Source of the DNA: a candidate division TA06 bacterium SM23_40
GTDB lineage: Bacteria; LJUI01; SM1-40
DNA: 13,817 nucleotides
Assembly: GCA_001303705.1 (NCBI GenBank)
Contig: LJUI01000096.1
Span: 1 to 13,817, forward strand
Direction of reading: 5' to 3'
The translations under genes and the position numbers were made by a program. Positions 1 to 7,144 of this stretch are shown here, piece by piece. The notes under the pieces are model-generated. The model had not been told where the DNA came from, did not search any database, and saw only the letters and a program-made list of their open reading frames with translations. The first letter of the stretch is position 1. Each line of letters begins with the position of its first letter.

Positions 1-327
1 CTCGGGGCCGACGATGATGACAAACAGGTTGACCTTCCGGTTATCGAGCGCCTCGAAGTTCACGCCCTTTGGAGAGACGGCAAGGCCCAGCACGAAATCA
101 GTGATCCCTTTGAGCTTGCAGTGAGGGATGGCCAAACCACCTCCGAACCCGGTCGATCCGAGCTCCTCCCGTTCCTTCAGCGCGTGGACGATCTCCTGCA
201 CCGGCGTTTCCTGCAATGCGGCTGATTGTTTCATCAGCGCGGCGAGCTCTTCCAGGGCCCTGTCTTTCGCTCTGGCCTTCAGCGACGTCTTACAGCATTC
301 GACCGTCAACAATTCGTATATCTCCAT
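1..327 (-). CDS. PTS IIA domain protein (PtsN/fructose-type), 3' end beyond window
   Basis: The first 109 residues are visible; the rest lies beyond the left edge (full-length family members are about 150 aa). The segment GSTGFGGGLAIPHCKLKGI (about residues 57-75) is the signature of the fructose/mannitol-type PTS EIIA fold, and H69 in IPHCK sits at the phospho-histidine position. The start ATG (325-327) has a GAGG about six bases upstream. The gene lies 32 bp downstream of a CPA2 antiporter on the same strand, so it is probably the second gene of that operon. No PTS permease domains are visible, which favours a regulatory (PtsN-like) role over sugar uptake. Regulation of the neighbouring antiporter is inferred from position only. 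Free-standing versus fused to a further domain cannot be decided. Confidence 0.85.
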   Translation of the reverse strand, partial: MEIYELLTVECCKTSLKARAKDRALEELAALMKQSAALQETPVQEIVHALKEREELGSTGFGGGLAIPHCKLKGITDFVLGLAVSPKGVNFEALDNRKVNLFVIIVGPE

Positions 328-359
328 TGCAGCCTCACTCACTCAAGCGCACAACGGCT

Positions 360-1607
360 CTACAGCTCAAGCCCTCTCACGATGCCGATTTTGGAGAGCG
401 GCGGCCCGATGAGCTCATTGATGAATACCGAGAAGAGCACGATATTGGCTATCCGAGCCATCATGACCTGAGCATCGCCAGAAGCCCCGTTGAGGACGGG
501 AGACGCCTGAAGGAAGAGCACGAGTCCGATCGCAACTCCTGCCTGAGGAAACATGCAGAGCCCGAGGAATCGCCTCACCTTGGCCGTCGATCCCGCCGTC
601 ACCGCTCCCAGATAGACCCCCGCGTACTTCCCGATGAGCCGGGAGATGACATAGACACCCCCCAGGGTGAGGATCGCTGTGTTCGCCAGCAGGCCGAGCT
701 GCAATTCCGTCCCCGCAATAGCGAAGAAGGAGGCGTACAGCGGAGGCGTGATGGGCTCGATTATTCCGAAGATACGGTAGTTCTTCCGGGAGAGGTTGAT
801 GAGGACCGCTCCCATCATCATGTTCGTGATCAGTGGCGAGAGGTTGAGGGAGATCGACATCGCTGTCGTCAGAAAGATCATTCCGAGCGAGATGATGAGG
901 ATCTCGTTTACCTTGAACTTCCGCACGGTTGCGACGTGGGTAATGATGCCCGCGACAAGCCCGAGAACGAGCGATAGGAGCACTTCGCGCAGGGCATGAC
1001 CGATAACGAGCCATGCGCCATGGGAGACCTCGCCGCCCAACATCGACCCGGCAAACGCCAGAATGACGGCGAACAGGAGGACACATCCGGCATCGTCGAG
1101 GGCGACCACACCGTACAGATAGTCGATGAACTCTCCTCTCACCCGCAAGCTCTGCACGATGGCGACGGTGGCCGCCGGAGCGGTAGCCGAGGCGATAGCC
1201 CCGAGCAGCAATGAGTAGACGAGCGGCAGTCTAAAGACGGTCAGGCAGAAACTCACTACCGCGAACGTCAATAACAACTGGAAGAGCGTGATGATGATCA
1301 CACCCTTACCTACTCTCCTCAGCTTTCCCAGTGCGAACTCGCCGCCGATCGTGATGGCCACGATTCCCAGGGCAACTTCTGTGACTGTCTGCAGGGACTC
1401 CGCCATATGAGCGTGGATGATACCGGTCAGGGATTCGCCGAGAAAGAGACCGGCCACGAGATAGCCGGTGATCGGGGGAAGCTTCACTCTCTCCGCCAGC
1501 TTGCCCAGAACGTAGCCGGAGATCAGGAGGATCCCCATGCTGAAGATGACGTGGTGGTTGAAGGTGTCCCTGATGTGTATGAAGATGTTGAGAATGCCTT
1601 CGGCCAT
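360..1607 (-). CDS. CPA2-family cation/proton antiporter
   Basis: A 415-residue, strongly hydrophobic protein with roughly 11-12 membrane segments and no soluble C-terminal domain. Family marks: LPPITGYLVAGLFLG (43-57) near the N-terminus, a TAP motif at 142-144 in the unwound helix, and ALDDA with paired acidic residues D171-D172 in the ion-binding helix. A DD pair is usual in electrogenic CPA2 members; an ND pair is usual in electroneutral ones, so electrogenic exchange is inferred. RLIGKY (323-328) supplies the basic residue typical of a late helix. There is no RCK/TrkA-N domain, unlike KefB/KefC; a PTS IIA gene follows instead. It exchanges Na+ or K+ for protons across the inner membrane, but the ion cannot be told from sequence. 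The ATG lacks a convincing ribosome binding site. Confidence 0.88.
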   Translation of the reverse strand: MAEGILNIFIHIRDTFNHHVIFSMGILLISGYVLGKLAERVKLPPITGYLVAGLFLGESLTGIIHAHMAESLQTVTEVALGIVAITIGGEFALGKLRRVGKGVIIITLFQLLLTFAVVSFCLTVFRLPLVYSLLLGAIASATAPAATVAIVQSLRVRGEFIDYLYGVVALDDAGCVLLFAVILAFAGSMLGGEVSHGAWLVIGHALREVLLSLVLGLVAGIITHVATVRKFKVNEILIISLGMIFLTTAMSISLNLSPLITNMMMGAVLINLSRKNYRIFGIIEPITPPLYASFFAIAGTELQLGLLANTAILTLGGVYVISRLIGKYAGVYLGAVTAGSTAKVRRFLGLCMFPQAGVAIGLVLFLQASPVLNGASGDAQVMMARIANIVLFSVFINELIGPPLSKIGIVRGLEL

Positions 1608-2010
1608 TCGCGGACTCGGTTCACATTCGATGGTGCGGGCCGGATAGACCGCCCAGAAGCTCCGCAGGACGGAGTAATAGGTGCGCTTTGGTTACAGCTA
1701 AAGATAACCCACCACCGAGCGACGAGACAAGCAAAATCTGTCCGCCGTCCGGCGCACCTGCAGCTACACGTCTGCCCTGTCGCCCCTTGCTGGCGATTCG
1801 AACCCCGTTTCAGCGGGCCATAGCCTCAATACGCGTCCCGGGTTCTCGAGCGGGCATCAGCCCGGGGGCAGAGAAGCCCACGTCTATACGGGGTCTAGAG
1901 GGTCGCGGATAGATTCGGAGAGTGCGGAGGAGGCGCCAAGGAGAGAGCGGGGGTGCGGAAGGACCATCGGCCAGGAAGTGGAGGCGGGCCGGCCCGGGCC
2001 AGCGATCACA
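1608..2010. other. Intergenic stretch without a supported gene
   Basis: About 400 bp between the end of the frameshifted radical SAM gene and the antiporter start. No open frame here looks like protein, and none carries a ribosome binding site. It holds the weak promoter candidate described separately, a short hairpin CGGGC-ATCA-GCCCG near 1850-1865, and GC-rich palindromes at 1985-2000. None has a T-tract marking an intrinsic terminator. The long minus-strand frame reaching down to 1884 is the out-of-frame run-on of the radical SAM gene. Confidence 0.5.
1701..1730 (-). promoter_or_regulatory. Candidate sigma-70-type promoter for the antiporter/IIA pair
   Basis: On the minus strand TTGTCT (1725-1730) and TATCTT (1701-1706) are separated by 18 bp, each matching 4 of 6 consensus bases. 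The site lies about 95 bp upstream of the antiporter start and points toward it. The match is weak, and many such pairs occur by chance. Confidence 0.25.
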
Positions 2011-3089
2011 TCAGTCCTGAGCGTCACCAGAGGCGGGCGTAGGTCTCCATATGGGAGATGCGAAATTACATCCTGTGCACATTCGGCTCCTGCCATGCTT
2101 GACGAGCCGACGCGCATGTCGGTACCCGGGGTTGTTCCAGATCCGCGTGAGGACGCGTCCCTGAGATTGCCGAATTTGATGCCATGCACATAATAGTTGA
2201 GAGGGCAGGCGGAGACATCGCCATTCACTGACACGAAGGGCGCGAACCAGAGCTGATTGCAGCCGCTGACCGGCTTGTCCTGATACGGAGGCGGGAGATT
2301 GAGATCGATGCCGATCTCCTGGGCCAGCCTTCCGAGATTCTGCATGTTCCGCTCCTCTTCCGGTATCAGGCACTCGGCGATCAGTGCCGGGTCGGGAGCA
2401 GGGGCGAGCCGCATGATCTGGAGCTTGTCAGCTCCCAGGTCCTTGACAAACCTCATGAGCGATGGAAACTGACGAACATTCTGCCTCATCGCCAAGGTGG
2501 TCACCGTGAGAATGGGAAGCTCTCGATCGAGATCGCGCTTGAGCTCGGCGAACTGGGCGATCGCTCCCACCACGGTCTCGAACTTCGATCCAATCCTTAT
2601 CGACTCGTGTATCTTTGCGTCGTGGCTTTCGAGAGAGATCAGCAGTTCGAACAGGCCCGATTCGACAAGCTGCCTCTCAAGGCGACGGCCGAGTTTGGAG
2701 CCGTTCGTGAAGCAGTGCACCATCGGGACCCGCCGGGCTGCATACGAGATAAACTGGGGTAGTTGGGGATGGAGAGTGGGCTCGCCGATGCCCCCGATCC
2801 AGAGATCCCTCAGATCGGGCAACGCGTCGAGTATGTCGTGAAATAGCTCTTCCGACATGTCCTGGTAGTGCGACCGGTCAAGGTATCTGTCGTGGAATCG
2901 ACGGCACATGATGCAGGAGTGGCTGCATCTACCGGTCACCTCGAGGGTCAATTGCGGGGGTGGTAGCGGGACAAAAGGAGGGCGTACTGCCAGGATCATC
3001 TTCCGCACCAGAGCTCGGCCGGCCTCGCGGGCGCCGGCCTCTCTCACCTTCTTCACAGCTCTGCCTGCCAGCTGGAGGGGCGAATCCAT
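2011..3089 (-). pseudogene. Radical SAM/SPASM domain protein, frameshifted near 2150
   Basis: The radical SAM core carries the [4Fe-4S] motif CSHSCIMC (C55, C59, C62) and GGIGEPTLHP (99-108). The SPASM region begins with C277 and C295 (NGDVSACPLNYY), then FGNLRDAS. Here the frame breaks: the expected continuation, RIWNNPGYRHARRLVKHG followed by RMCTGC, lies in another minus-strand frame ending at the TGA at 2011-2013. One base missing around 2148-2160 explains it, and restoring it gives 359 residues. The ATG at 3087-3089 is chosen because GGAGG sits five bases upstream and the domain starts soon after; longer frames from 3203 lack such a site. SPASM proteins commonly modify peptides or mature enzymes, but no precursor or partner gene adjoins, so the substrate is unknown. 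Without the shift correction, the last auxiliary-cluster ligands are lost. Confidence 0.8.
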
Positions 3090-3232
3090 ACATGCCTCCG
3101 GGGCGATTCCCCTCACGATGGACGTCATGACCGCATAACTACGGTGTCCTGCGGGCTTCGACCACGGCAGCCACACCGAGGCGACGACTAGAAGTCCCGG
3201 CATCCGATCCAGACCTTGCAGGGGCTCCGTTC

Positions 3233-3261
3233 CCTCTACCCCATTCTCACCTGCCGGTCAA
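3233..3261 (-). promoter_or_regulatory. Candidate promoter for the radical SAM gene
   Basis: On the minus strand TTGACC (3256-3261; 5/6 match) is followed after 17 bp by TAGAGG (3233-3238; 3/6 match). It points at the radical SAM gene, leaving a leader of roughly 140 nt. It lies close to an oppositely directed promoter at 3295-3322, so the region could serve both directions. Confidence 0.35.
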
Positions 3262-3294
3262 GAAGTATCCCATCTCTTCTCCTCAACGTTTCTC

Positions 3295-3322
3295 TTGACA
3301 AACGGACGAAAGGCCCTAGACT
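3295..3322 (+). promoter_or_regulatory. Candidate sigma-70-type promoter on the plus strand
   Basis: A perfect TTGACA (3295-3300) is followed after 16 bp by TAGACT (3317-3322; 4/6 match). This is the best promoter-like pair I see in the window. The predicted start is near 3329, about 20 nt before the ATG of the short frame at 3348 and about 365 nt before the TrkA-C gene, the first firm plus-strand gene. Confidence 0.5.
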
Positions 3323-3347
3323 GCCAGTCGGGAAGCTCGGACAGACG

Positions 3348-3574
3348 ATGGATTGCTGCCGGAATCCCCCGGAGGTGCGTCGTCTCATTCTGGAGGACAT
3401 AGTCAGTGCCGAGCGGGGTCCGAAGCTCGACGAATGCGACGATTGCCTTTTCGCTGCCCCGGAGATGCTCTACTATGATGACAATGATCGAGCGGCGCCT
3501 ACGCCCTGATCGGCGCCACAGTCGACGATTGCATCGAGATTCTGGAGGCCATAGGAAAAAGATCGAAAAGATGA
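3348..3574 (+). pseudogene. Short unrecognised protein, apparently frameshifted near 3497
   Basis: From the ATG at 3348 the frame gives a small acidic product including RRLILEDIVSAERGPKLDEC, a CDDC cysteine pair and MLYYDDNDRAA, then stops at 3507-3509. In the next frame, starting right at the break, the text YALIGATVDDCIEILEAIGK reads on to a TGA at 3572-3574. Both halves look more protein-like than the alternatives, and one missing base near 3495-3500 would join them into about 75 residues. A good promoter lies just upstream, but the ribosome binding site is weak. I recognise no family. It could be a real small protein with a sequence error, a decayed gene, or leader RNA for the next gene. 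Confidence 0.3.
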
Positions 3575-3694
3575 ATGAATTCCAATAGCGATGGGGATAC
3601 GGCGTTGCGCCCGGCATGACGGGCTTTGTCGATCTCGCAATGCTGATCTTCTTCAAAAAGAGAAAGTGGTTCTAGATAGAGAAGGGGGGTGTGT
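3575..3694 (+). other. Leader before the TrkA-C gene, with a weak stem-loop
   Basis: No firm gene. A GCCCG/CGGGC stem (3609-3613 with 3620-3624) followed by TTT could be a weak terminator or attenuator. One frame reads RWGYGVAPGMTGFVDLAMLI and on through FFKKRK to a TAG at 3674-3676; it looks mildly protein-like but has no ribosome binding site. A strong run of six Gs (3684-3689) is the ribosome binding site of the following gene. Confidence 0.25.
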
Positions 3695-4417
3695 ATGAAC
3701 TCGTTCCTCTTCGTCTTTGCACTTGTCGTCTCATTCATCGCGGTTCGAATCGGAGCCATCGGTTTTCAGTTAACGGGTGTCGAATGGTCGCTCGCTAAGT
3801 TCCAGGCCCTCTCGTGTTTCACGGGAACAGGATTCACCACGAAAGAGTCCGAGCTGATCGCAAGTCACCCTCAACGGCGGCGAATCGCCTCGTGGCTCAT
3901 GGTCTTTGGTAACGCCGGGCTCGTCACCCTGATAGCTACCTTCGCCAACTCCCTCAGACCATCAGCCATCGTGACTCAGGTCACGCTTCCGTTCCTGGAC
4001 ATGGTCTTTCCTCCGAGCCTTCTCCCGTTGATGAACCTATTGGTTCTTGTGGTCATTGTATATGTTGTTTACCGTATCTTCACGCAGACGACTATTGCCA
4101 GGAAGATGACGAATGCATTACGGGCGCGCATCATCAAGAGGAGGATGGTCAAGCCTGTCACGTTTGAGGAACTCGTGGTGGCAACGGGGGGCTACGGGGT
4201 GTCGAGCATCGAGATCTGTGACGACAGCCCTGTTCTGGGCAAAACGATTATCGAAACCGATCTGCGAGGCCGCGACATCACCGTTCTGGCTATCGAGAGG
4301 GGTGAGAAGACGATCCCCAACCCTTCGGCGGCCGATCGGATCTACAAGGGCGACAGGCTGATCTGTTTCGGGAAACTGCAGATGATGAGAGACGAATTGT
4401 GTGCCGCCCCTGAATAG
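3695..4417 (+). CDS. Membrane protein with C-terminal TrkA-C (RCK_C) domain
   Basis: 240 residues. The N-terminus has one membrane segment (about 3-25), then a loop with FQALSCFTGTGFTTKES (36-52), then two more segments (about 66-86 and 105-128). A basic linker (RARIIKRRMVK) leads to a TrkA-C/RCK_C domain (about 155-238), including GKTIIETDLRGRDITVLAI and DRIYKGDRLICFG. TrkA-C domains bind small ligands and gate potassium channels and transporters. The TGTGFTT stretch resembles the filter segments of TrkH/KtrB-like transporters, but three helices cannot form a pore alone, so oligomerisation or a regulatory role is inferred. The ATG at 3695 is chosen because a G-rich ribosome binding site lies five bases upstream; a GTG at 3689 overlaps that site. 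It is the only firm plus-strand gene, convergent with the hemerythrin/PAS gene. Confidence 0.75.
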   Translation: MNSFLFVFALVVSFIAVRIGAIGFQLTGVEWSLAKFQALSCFTGTGFTTKESELIASHPQRRRIASWLMVFGNAGLVTLIATFANSLRPSAIVTQVTLPFLDMVFPPSLLPLMNLLVLVVIVYVVYRIFTQTTIARKMTNALRARIIKRRMVKPVTFEELVVATGGYGVSSIEICDDSPVLGKTIIETDLRGRDITVLAIERGEKTIPNPSAADRIYKGDRLICFGKLQMMRDELCAAPE

Positions 4418-4448
4418 TCCGTAGAGATTGCCAATAGCACCAAGAAGA

Positions 4449-4490
4449 GCGGGACCGCAGTCGATCGTGCAGCAGATCGTGCGGTCCCGC
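4449..4490. terminator. Strong stem-loop between convergent genes
   Basis: GCGGGACCGCA (4449-4459) pairs perfectly with TGCGGTCCCGC (4480-4490), 11 bp. A further 5-bp CGATC/GATCG stem (4462-4466 with 4475-4479) follows past a 2-nt bulge, closing an 8-nt loop. It lies between the ends of the TrkA-C gene (plus) and the hemerythrin/PAS gene (minus). On the minus strand the stem is followed by TCTTCTT, so it is a better terminator in that direction; the plus side has only GGTTGT. It probably terminates both genes. Confidence 0.6.
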
Positions 4491-4531
4491 GGTTGTAAGG
4501 CTCACTCATTACCTGACGGACAACGTGAGGG

Positions 4532-5752
4532 TTACAGAAGTCTCTTCTCACCTTCGATTTTCTGTACATCGGTGATGTCCTGCGTCACCTCTATCACACC
4601 CAGGTACTCTCCCTTCTTGTTCCGCACCGGGAAGTAGCGTATGTAGATCAGCCGTCCCTCCATGTTGATCCAGAACTCCGCCACCTCCCTGCGACCTCTC
4701 TTGAAGTCGTCTACGATCTGGTTTACGACATGGATGCTCTTCTGGGGATGGCATTGCTGGACCTCTCGCCCGATGATCGCCTTAGTCCTCGGGAAGATCC
4801 TGTCCTTAGTCTGGCTGAAGTATCGGACTTTGTCTTCCTTGTCCACAAAGGTGATGTCGACGGGAAGACTGTCGAGCATCGACTCAAGCTCCTCCTCGGA
4901 GACCTCGCCCGTCCCGAATAGCATCTTTCCCTCCTTCACTCGCGCGGGAGCATGCGATTCAGCTACCCGAGAAGAAACCACGGCGGACTCGGGCGTGAAG
5001 GACGTGTACCCAAGTTCGTCGAACTGCCTCCCTATCTCATTCCATTCATCACCGGCGATGACCTTCAATCCAGTTGGAAAGAGGATATTGTTCTCTTTGT
5101 AGAAATGGTTCGAGAGTATCTCTGCCAGGGAGATCGCTGCGGTCTTCAGCTGCTCTCTGAAGGCATCGAATGCCATCTTCTCCCTGCCGGCGATGAGATC
5201 GTACAGACCTTTCTCAATCCCCCGTATCTTGTCGTGCTCAGTCCACATGATCGCCGGCGGCTGCGTGATGCCGTGCCTCTCGAGATAGGGAAAGAGCACG
5301 TTCTCTTCCCTCACATAGTGACTGGCCGAATCCTTCAGGCCCTCCTCGATGCGCCTCAGCTCTTCTATCTCCTCTGCACTGGATGTGAGATCGCTCGCAC
5401 TCTGCAGCGCATCAGTAACGCATTTCAACTGATCGGCAAATCCGAGAAGAGCATTGTGTTCTTCCATGAGCGTGTGGATGGGGTGCCCCGGGGGCGCGAG
5501 TGTTCCGCCCTCCTGCAACGTCTCCTTGAACAGAGCGAGGTGCAGATCACACAGCTTCAGTATCTGCTCGCGCGGCATACCTTCCTTTATGAGTTCTTCC
5601 TCTATTTGGGGTATTTCAGCCGAGGATGCATCGCCTATTACCTGCCTGAACTCTTCTTTGAGATCTTCAGGTTTCTCACCCTGGTGCAATCTCCTGATCA
5701 GTGCTTTGAGACCCTCCTTCTTCGATTTGGCGTCGTCATGCAACGGGCCCAT
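4532..5752 (-). CDS. DUF438 / hemerythrin-HHE / PAS domain protein
   Basis: 406 residues in three parts. A DUF438-type helical segment covers about 12-80. A hemerythrin-like domain (about 88-230) follows, with candidate diiron ligands in PIHTLMEEHN (H93, H99), SHYVREENVLFPYLERH (H145, E149, H160), TEHDKI (H173) and SNHFYKENNILFP (H216, E220). A PAS domain (about 288-396) closes the protein, including RTKAIIGREVQQCHPQKS and AEFWINMEGRLIYIRYFPV. There is no kinase, GGDEF or DNA-binding output, so it is a stand-alone sensor or binding protein, probably cytoplasmic. Hemerythrin-like domains bind O2, NO or iron. It starts 49 bp after the HAO-family cytochrome gene on the same strand, with AGGAG upstream of its ATG, so cotranscription is likely. 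A role in sensing or handling nitrogen oxides or oxygen is inferred from that pairing. Confidence 0.85.
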   Translation of the reverse strand: MGPLHDDAKSKKEGLKALIRRLHQGEKPEDLKEEFRQVIGDASSAEIPQIEEELIKEGMPREQILKLCDLHLALFKETLQEGGTLAPPGHPIHTLMEEHNALLGFADQLKCVTDALQSASDLTSSAEEIEELRRIEEGLKDSASHYVREENVLFPYLERHGITQPPAIMWTEHDKIRGIEKGLYDLIAGREKMAFDAFREQLKTAAISLAEILSNHFYKENNILFPTGLKVIAGDEWNEIGRQFDELGYTSFTPESAVVSSRVAESHAPARVKEGKMLFGTGEVSEEELESMLDSLPVDITFVDKEDKVRYFSQTKDRIFPRTKAIIGREVQQCHPQKSIHVVNQIVDDFKRGRREVAEFWINMEGRLIYIRYFPVRNKKGEYLGVIEVTQDITDVQKIEGEKRLL

Positions 5753-5801
5753 AATCTATTCTCCTCTGCTCTACCTCACACATCGTGGATGTAGGAGACG
5801 C

Positions 5802-7049
5802 TCATTTCTTTTTCGCCGCACGGACCGCCCGCAGTTCAGCGGCCATCGTCCTGATCTCGGTCAGATCTTCCTTCATTTCACTGAAGCCATACCACCACGC
5901 GTAGTCCGGATTGGCGTGGAATGTGCCCTGGAATGTCCTCATCCGGTGCTTGAGAAACATCACGAATAGCCTCTGCTCTATCGACGTAGGGGCATCATTG
6001 AATGCCAGCAGATCGGGAAATGGATATGCATAGCTCTCGGGTTTCTTGATGATGCCGTCCTTGTACAGGCCGGCTACAAGGCGAATCGCCTCAGCCATTA
6101 GATGATCTGCTTCCCTGATCATTTGATCGCCCTTGGCCAGCTCTCCTTTCGCGAAGTTGGAGGAGTGACACTGGTTGCAGGCCGTCATCATCTTCTTGCG
6201 CTCCGCCTGCCAATCATCCTCCGTCAGTCGGGCGACATCAGCGGCCTTCACAACCTCGAGTCTGGCCGTGGGATTGCCCTCGGGGTCGAGCACACCGAGC
6301 GCCTGGAGAATCGCGGCACGATCAGCAGCCCACTGATCGTCCTCGGGCATCGGGAGCCGGACAGCGAGGAATCCCCAGGCTGTTCTCACCGCATGGTTGC
6401 CATCCTGCATATGGCAGGTTTGACACGTCGGCGCGGCGGCGGTCTTGGGGAGCGTCCCGTTCTGCTTCAACAGATATCGAACACCGTGCTTGGACGTCGA
6501 ATACATCTCCCACTGGGGATGGTCAAATCCCATGTGGCAGGTCTGGCAGGCCTGCGGCTGTCTGGCCTCCGTGACGGAGAAGAGGTGGCGTGTATGACAG
6601 GCATCGCATGAGGCTATGCCGAACCCTGCGCCGTCCCGCCTCAGCTCAGTGATCTCCTCCTCGGTCTTCAGCCCGATCTTGTGGCACCCCCCGCACCCCT
6701 TCATCCCCTCCATCATGGCCATCGGTTGCCAGTGTGCAGTCGGCATAGCATTCATCGCGACCCATCCGAACGCATGCTTGCCCGCCGTGAACTGTTGGAC
6801 CTGCTCCTTGTGGCATGCCGCGCATGATTGGGGAGTGGGGATTTCGACCTTCTGTACGTCCTTGTGCGACGTGTGCTCATCGCCATGGCAGACCGAACAG
6901 CCGATCTCGTTCTGTCCGTGCTTGCTCAGCTGCCAATCGGATACGATGTTGGGCGTGACTTCCTCGTGGCATTCGACACAGGCCTGAGCAAAGCCACTCG
7001 TGGCGAGAAAGAGACTCGCGACACAGACGACGATCATAGCGTAGGACAT
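5802..7049 (-). CDS. Octaheme c-type cytochrome, hydroxylamine oxidoreductase (HAO) family
   Basis: 415 residues with a signal peptide (about 1-22) and eight CxxCH heme sites: C24, C51, C76, C119, C148, C168, C209 and C291. Length, heme spacing, MYSTSKHG (182-189) and the helical C-terminus after the last heme fit the HAO family. This family includes hydroxylamine- or hydrazine-oxidising enzymes and reductive nitrite/hydroxylamine-converting relatives. The protein should be periplasmic; no C-terminal anchor is seen. The true HAO enzyme carries a tyrosine cross-link to its P460 heme; tyrosines occur in NPDYAWWYGF (380-389), but their equivalence cannot be judged without alignment. The ATG at 7049 has a near-perfect AAGGAGGG six bases upstream; the longer frame from 7118 has none and would bury the signal peptide. 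No NapC/NrfH-type quinol partner is encoded here. Neighbours are arsM upstream and the hemerythrin/PAS gene downstream. Confidence 0.85.
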   Translation of the reverse strand: MSYAMIVVCVASLFLATSGFAQACVECHEEVTPNIVSDWQLSKHGQNEIGCSVCHGDEHTSHKDVQKVEIPTPQSCAACHKEQVQQFTAGKHAFGWVAMNAMPTAHWQPMAMMEGMKGCGGCHKIGLKTEEEITELRRDGAGFGIASCDACHTRHLFSVTEARQPQACQTCHMGFDHPQWEMYSTSKHGVRYLLKQNGTLPKTAAAPTCQTCHMQDGNHAVRTAWGFLAVRLPMPEDDQWAADRAAILQALGVLDPEGNPTARLEVVKAADVARLTEDDWQAERKKMMTACNQCHSSNFAKGELAKGDQMIREADHLMAEAIRLVAGLYKDGIIKKPESYAYPFPDLLAFNDAPTSIEQRLFVMFLKHRMRTFQGTFHANPDYAWWYGFSEMKEDLTEIRTMAAELRAVRAAKKK

Positions 7050-7144
7050 GGCGACCCTCCTTCGTGCGGTCAGTACCCCGGCCCTCTCTCGATAGCGAGG
7101 TAGGTGGCTCCACAACACCCGGACGGCGTAGTCTCGGGGGTCTG

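Noticed and set aside
216-977. Plus-strand open frame of 253 codons
   Set aside because: Antisense to the CPA2 antiporter and PTS IIA genes; low-complexity charged product.
1790-1830. TTCGAA-containing stretch resembling a tRNA T-arm
   Set aside because: The T-stem has mismatches on either strand and no acceptor, D or anticodon arm can be folded around it.
1985-2000. GC-rich palindromes as a terminator after the radical SAM gene
   Set aside because: No T-tract follows on the minus strand, and such palindromes are expected by chance in GC-rich DNA.
1884-2010. Continuation of the radical SAM frame beyond the SPASM region
   Set aside because: Sequence after about 2155 in that frame is low-complexity, whereas the true SPASM end lies in another frame stopping at 2011.
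4952-5794. Plus-strand open frame of 280 codons
   Set aside because: Antisense to the hemerythrin/PAS gene, which has clear domains and a ribosome binding site.
7050-7118. 23-residue N-terminal extension of the HAO-family cytochrome
   Set aside because: It would place an arginine-rich stretch before the signal peptide, and a strong AAGGAGGG lies directly before the ATG at 7049.
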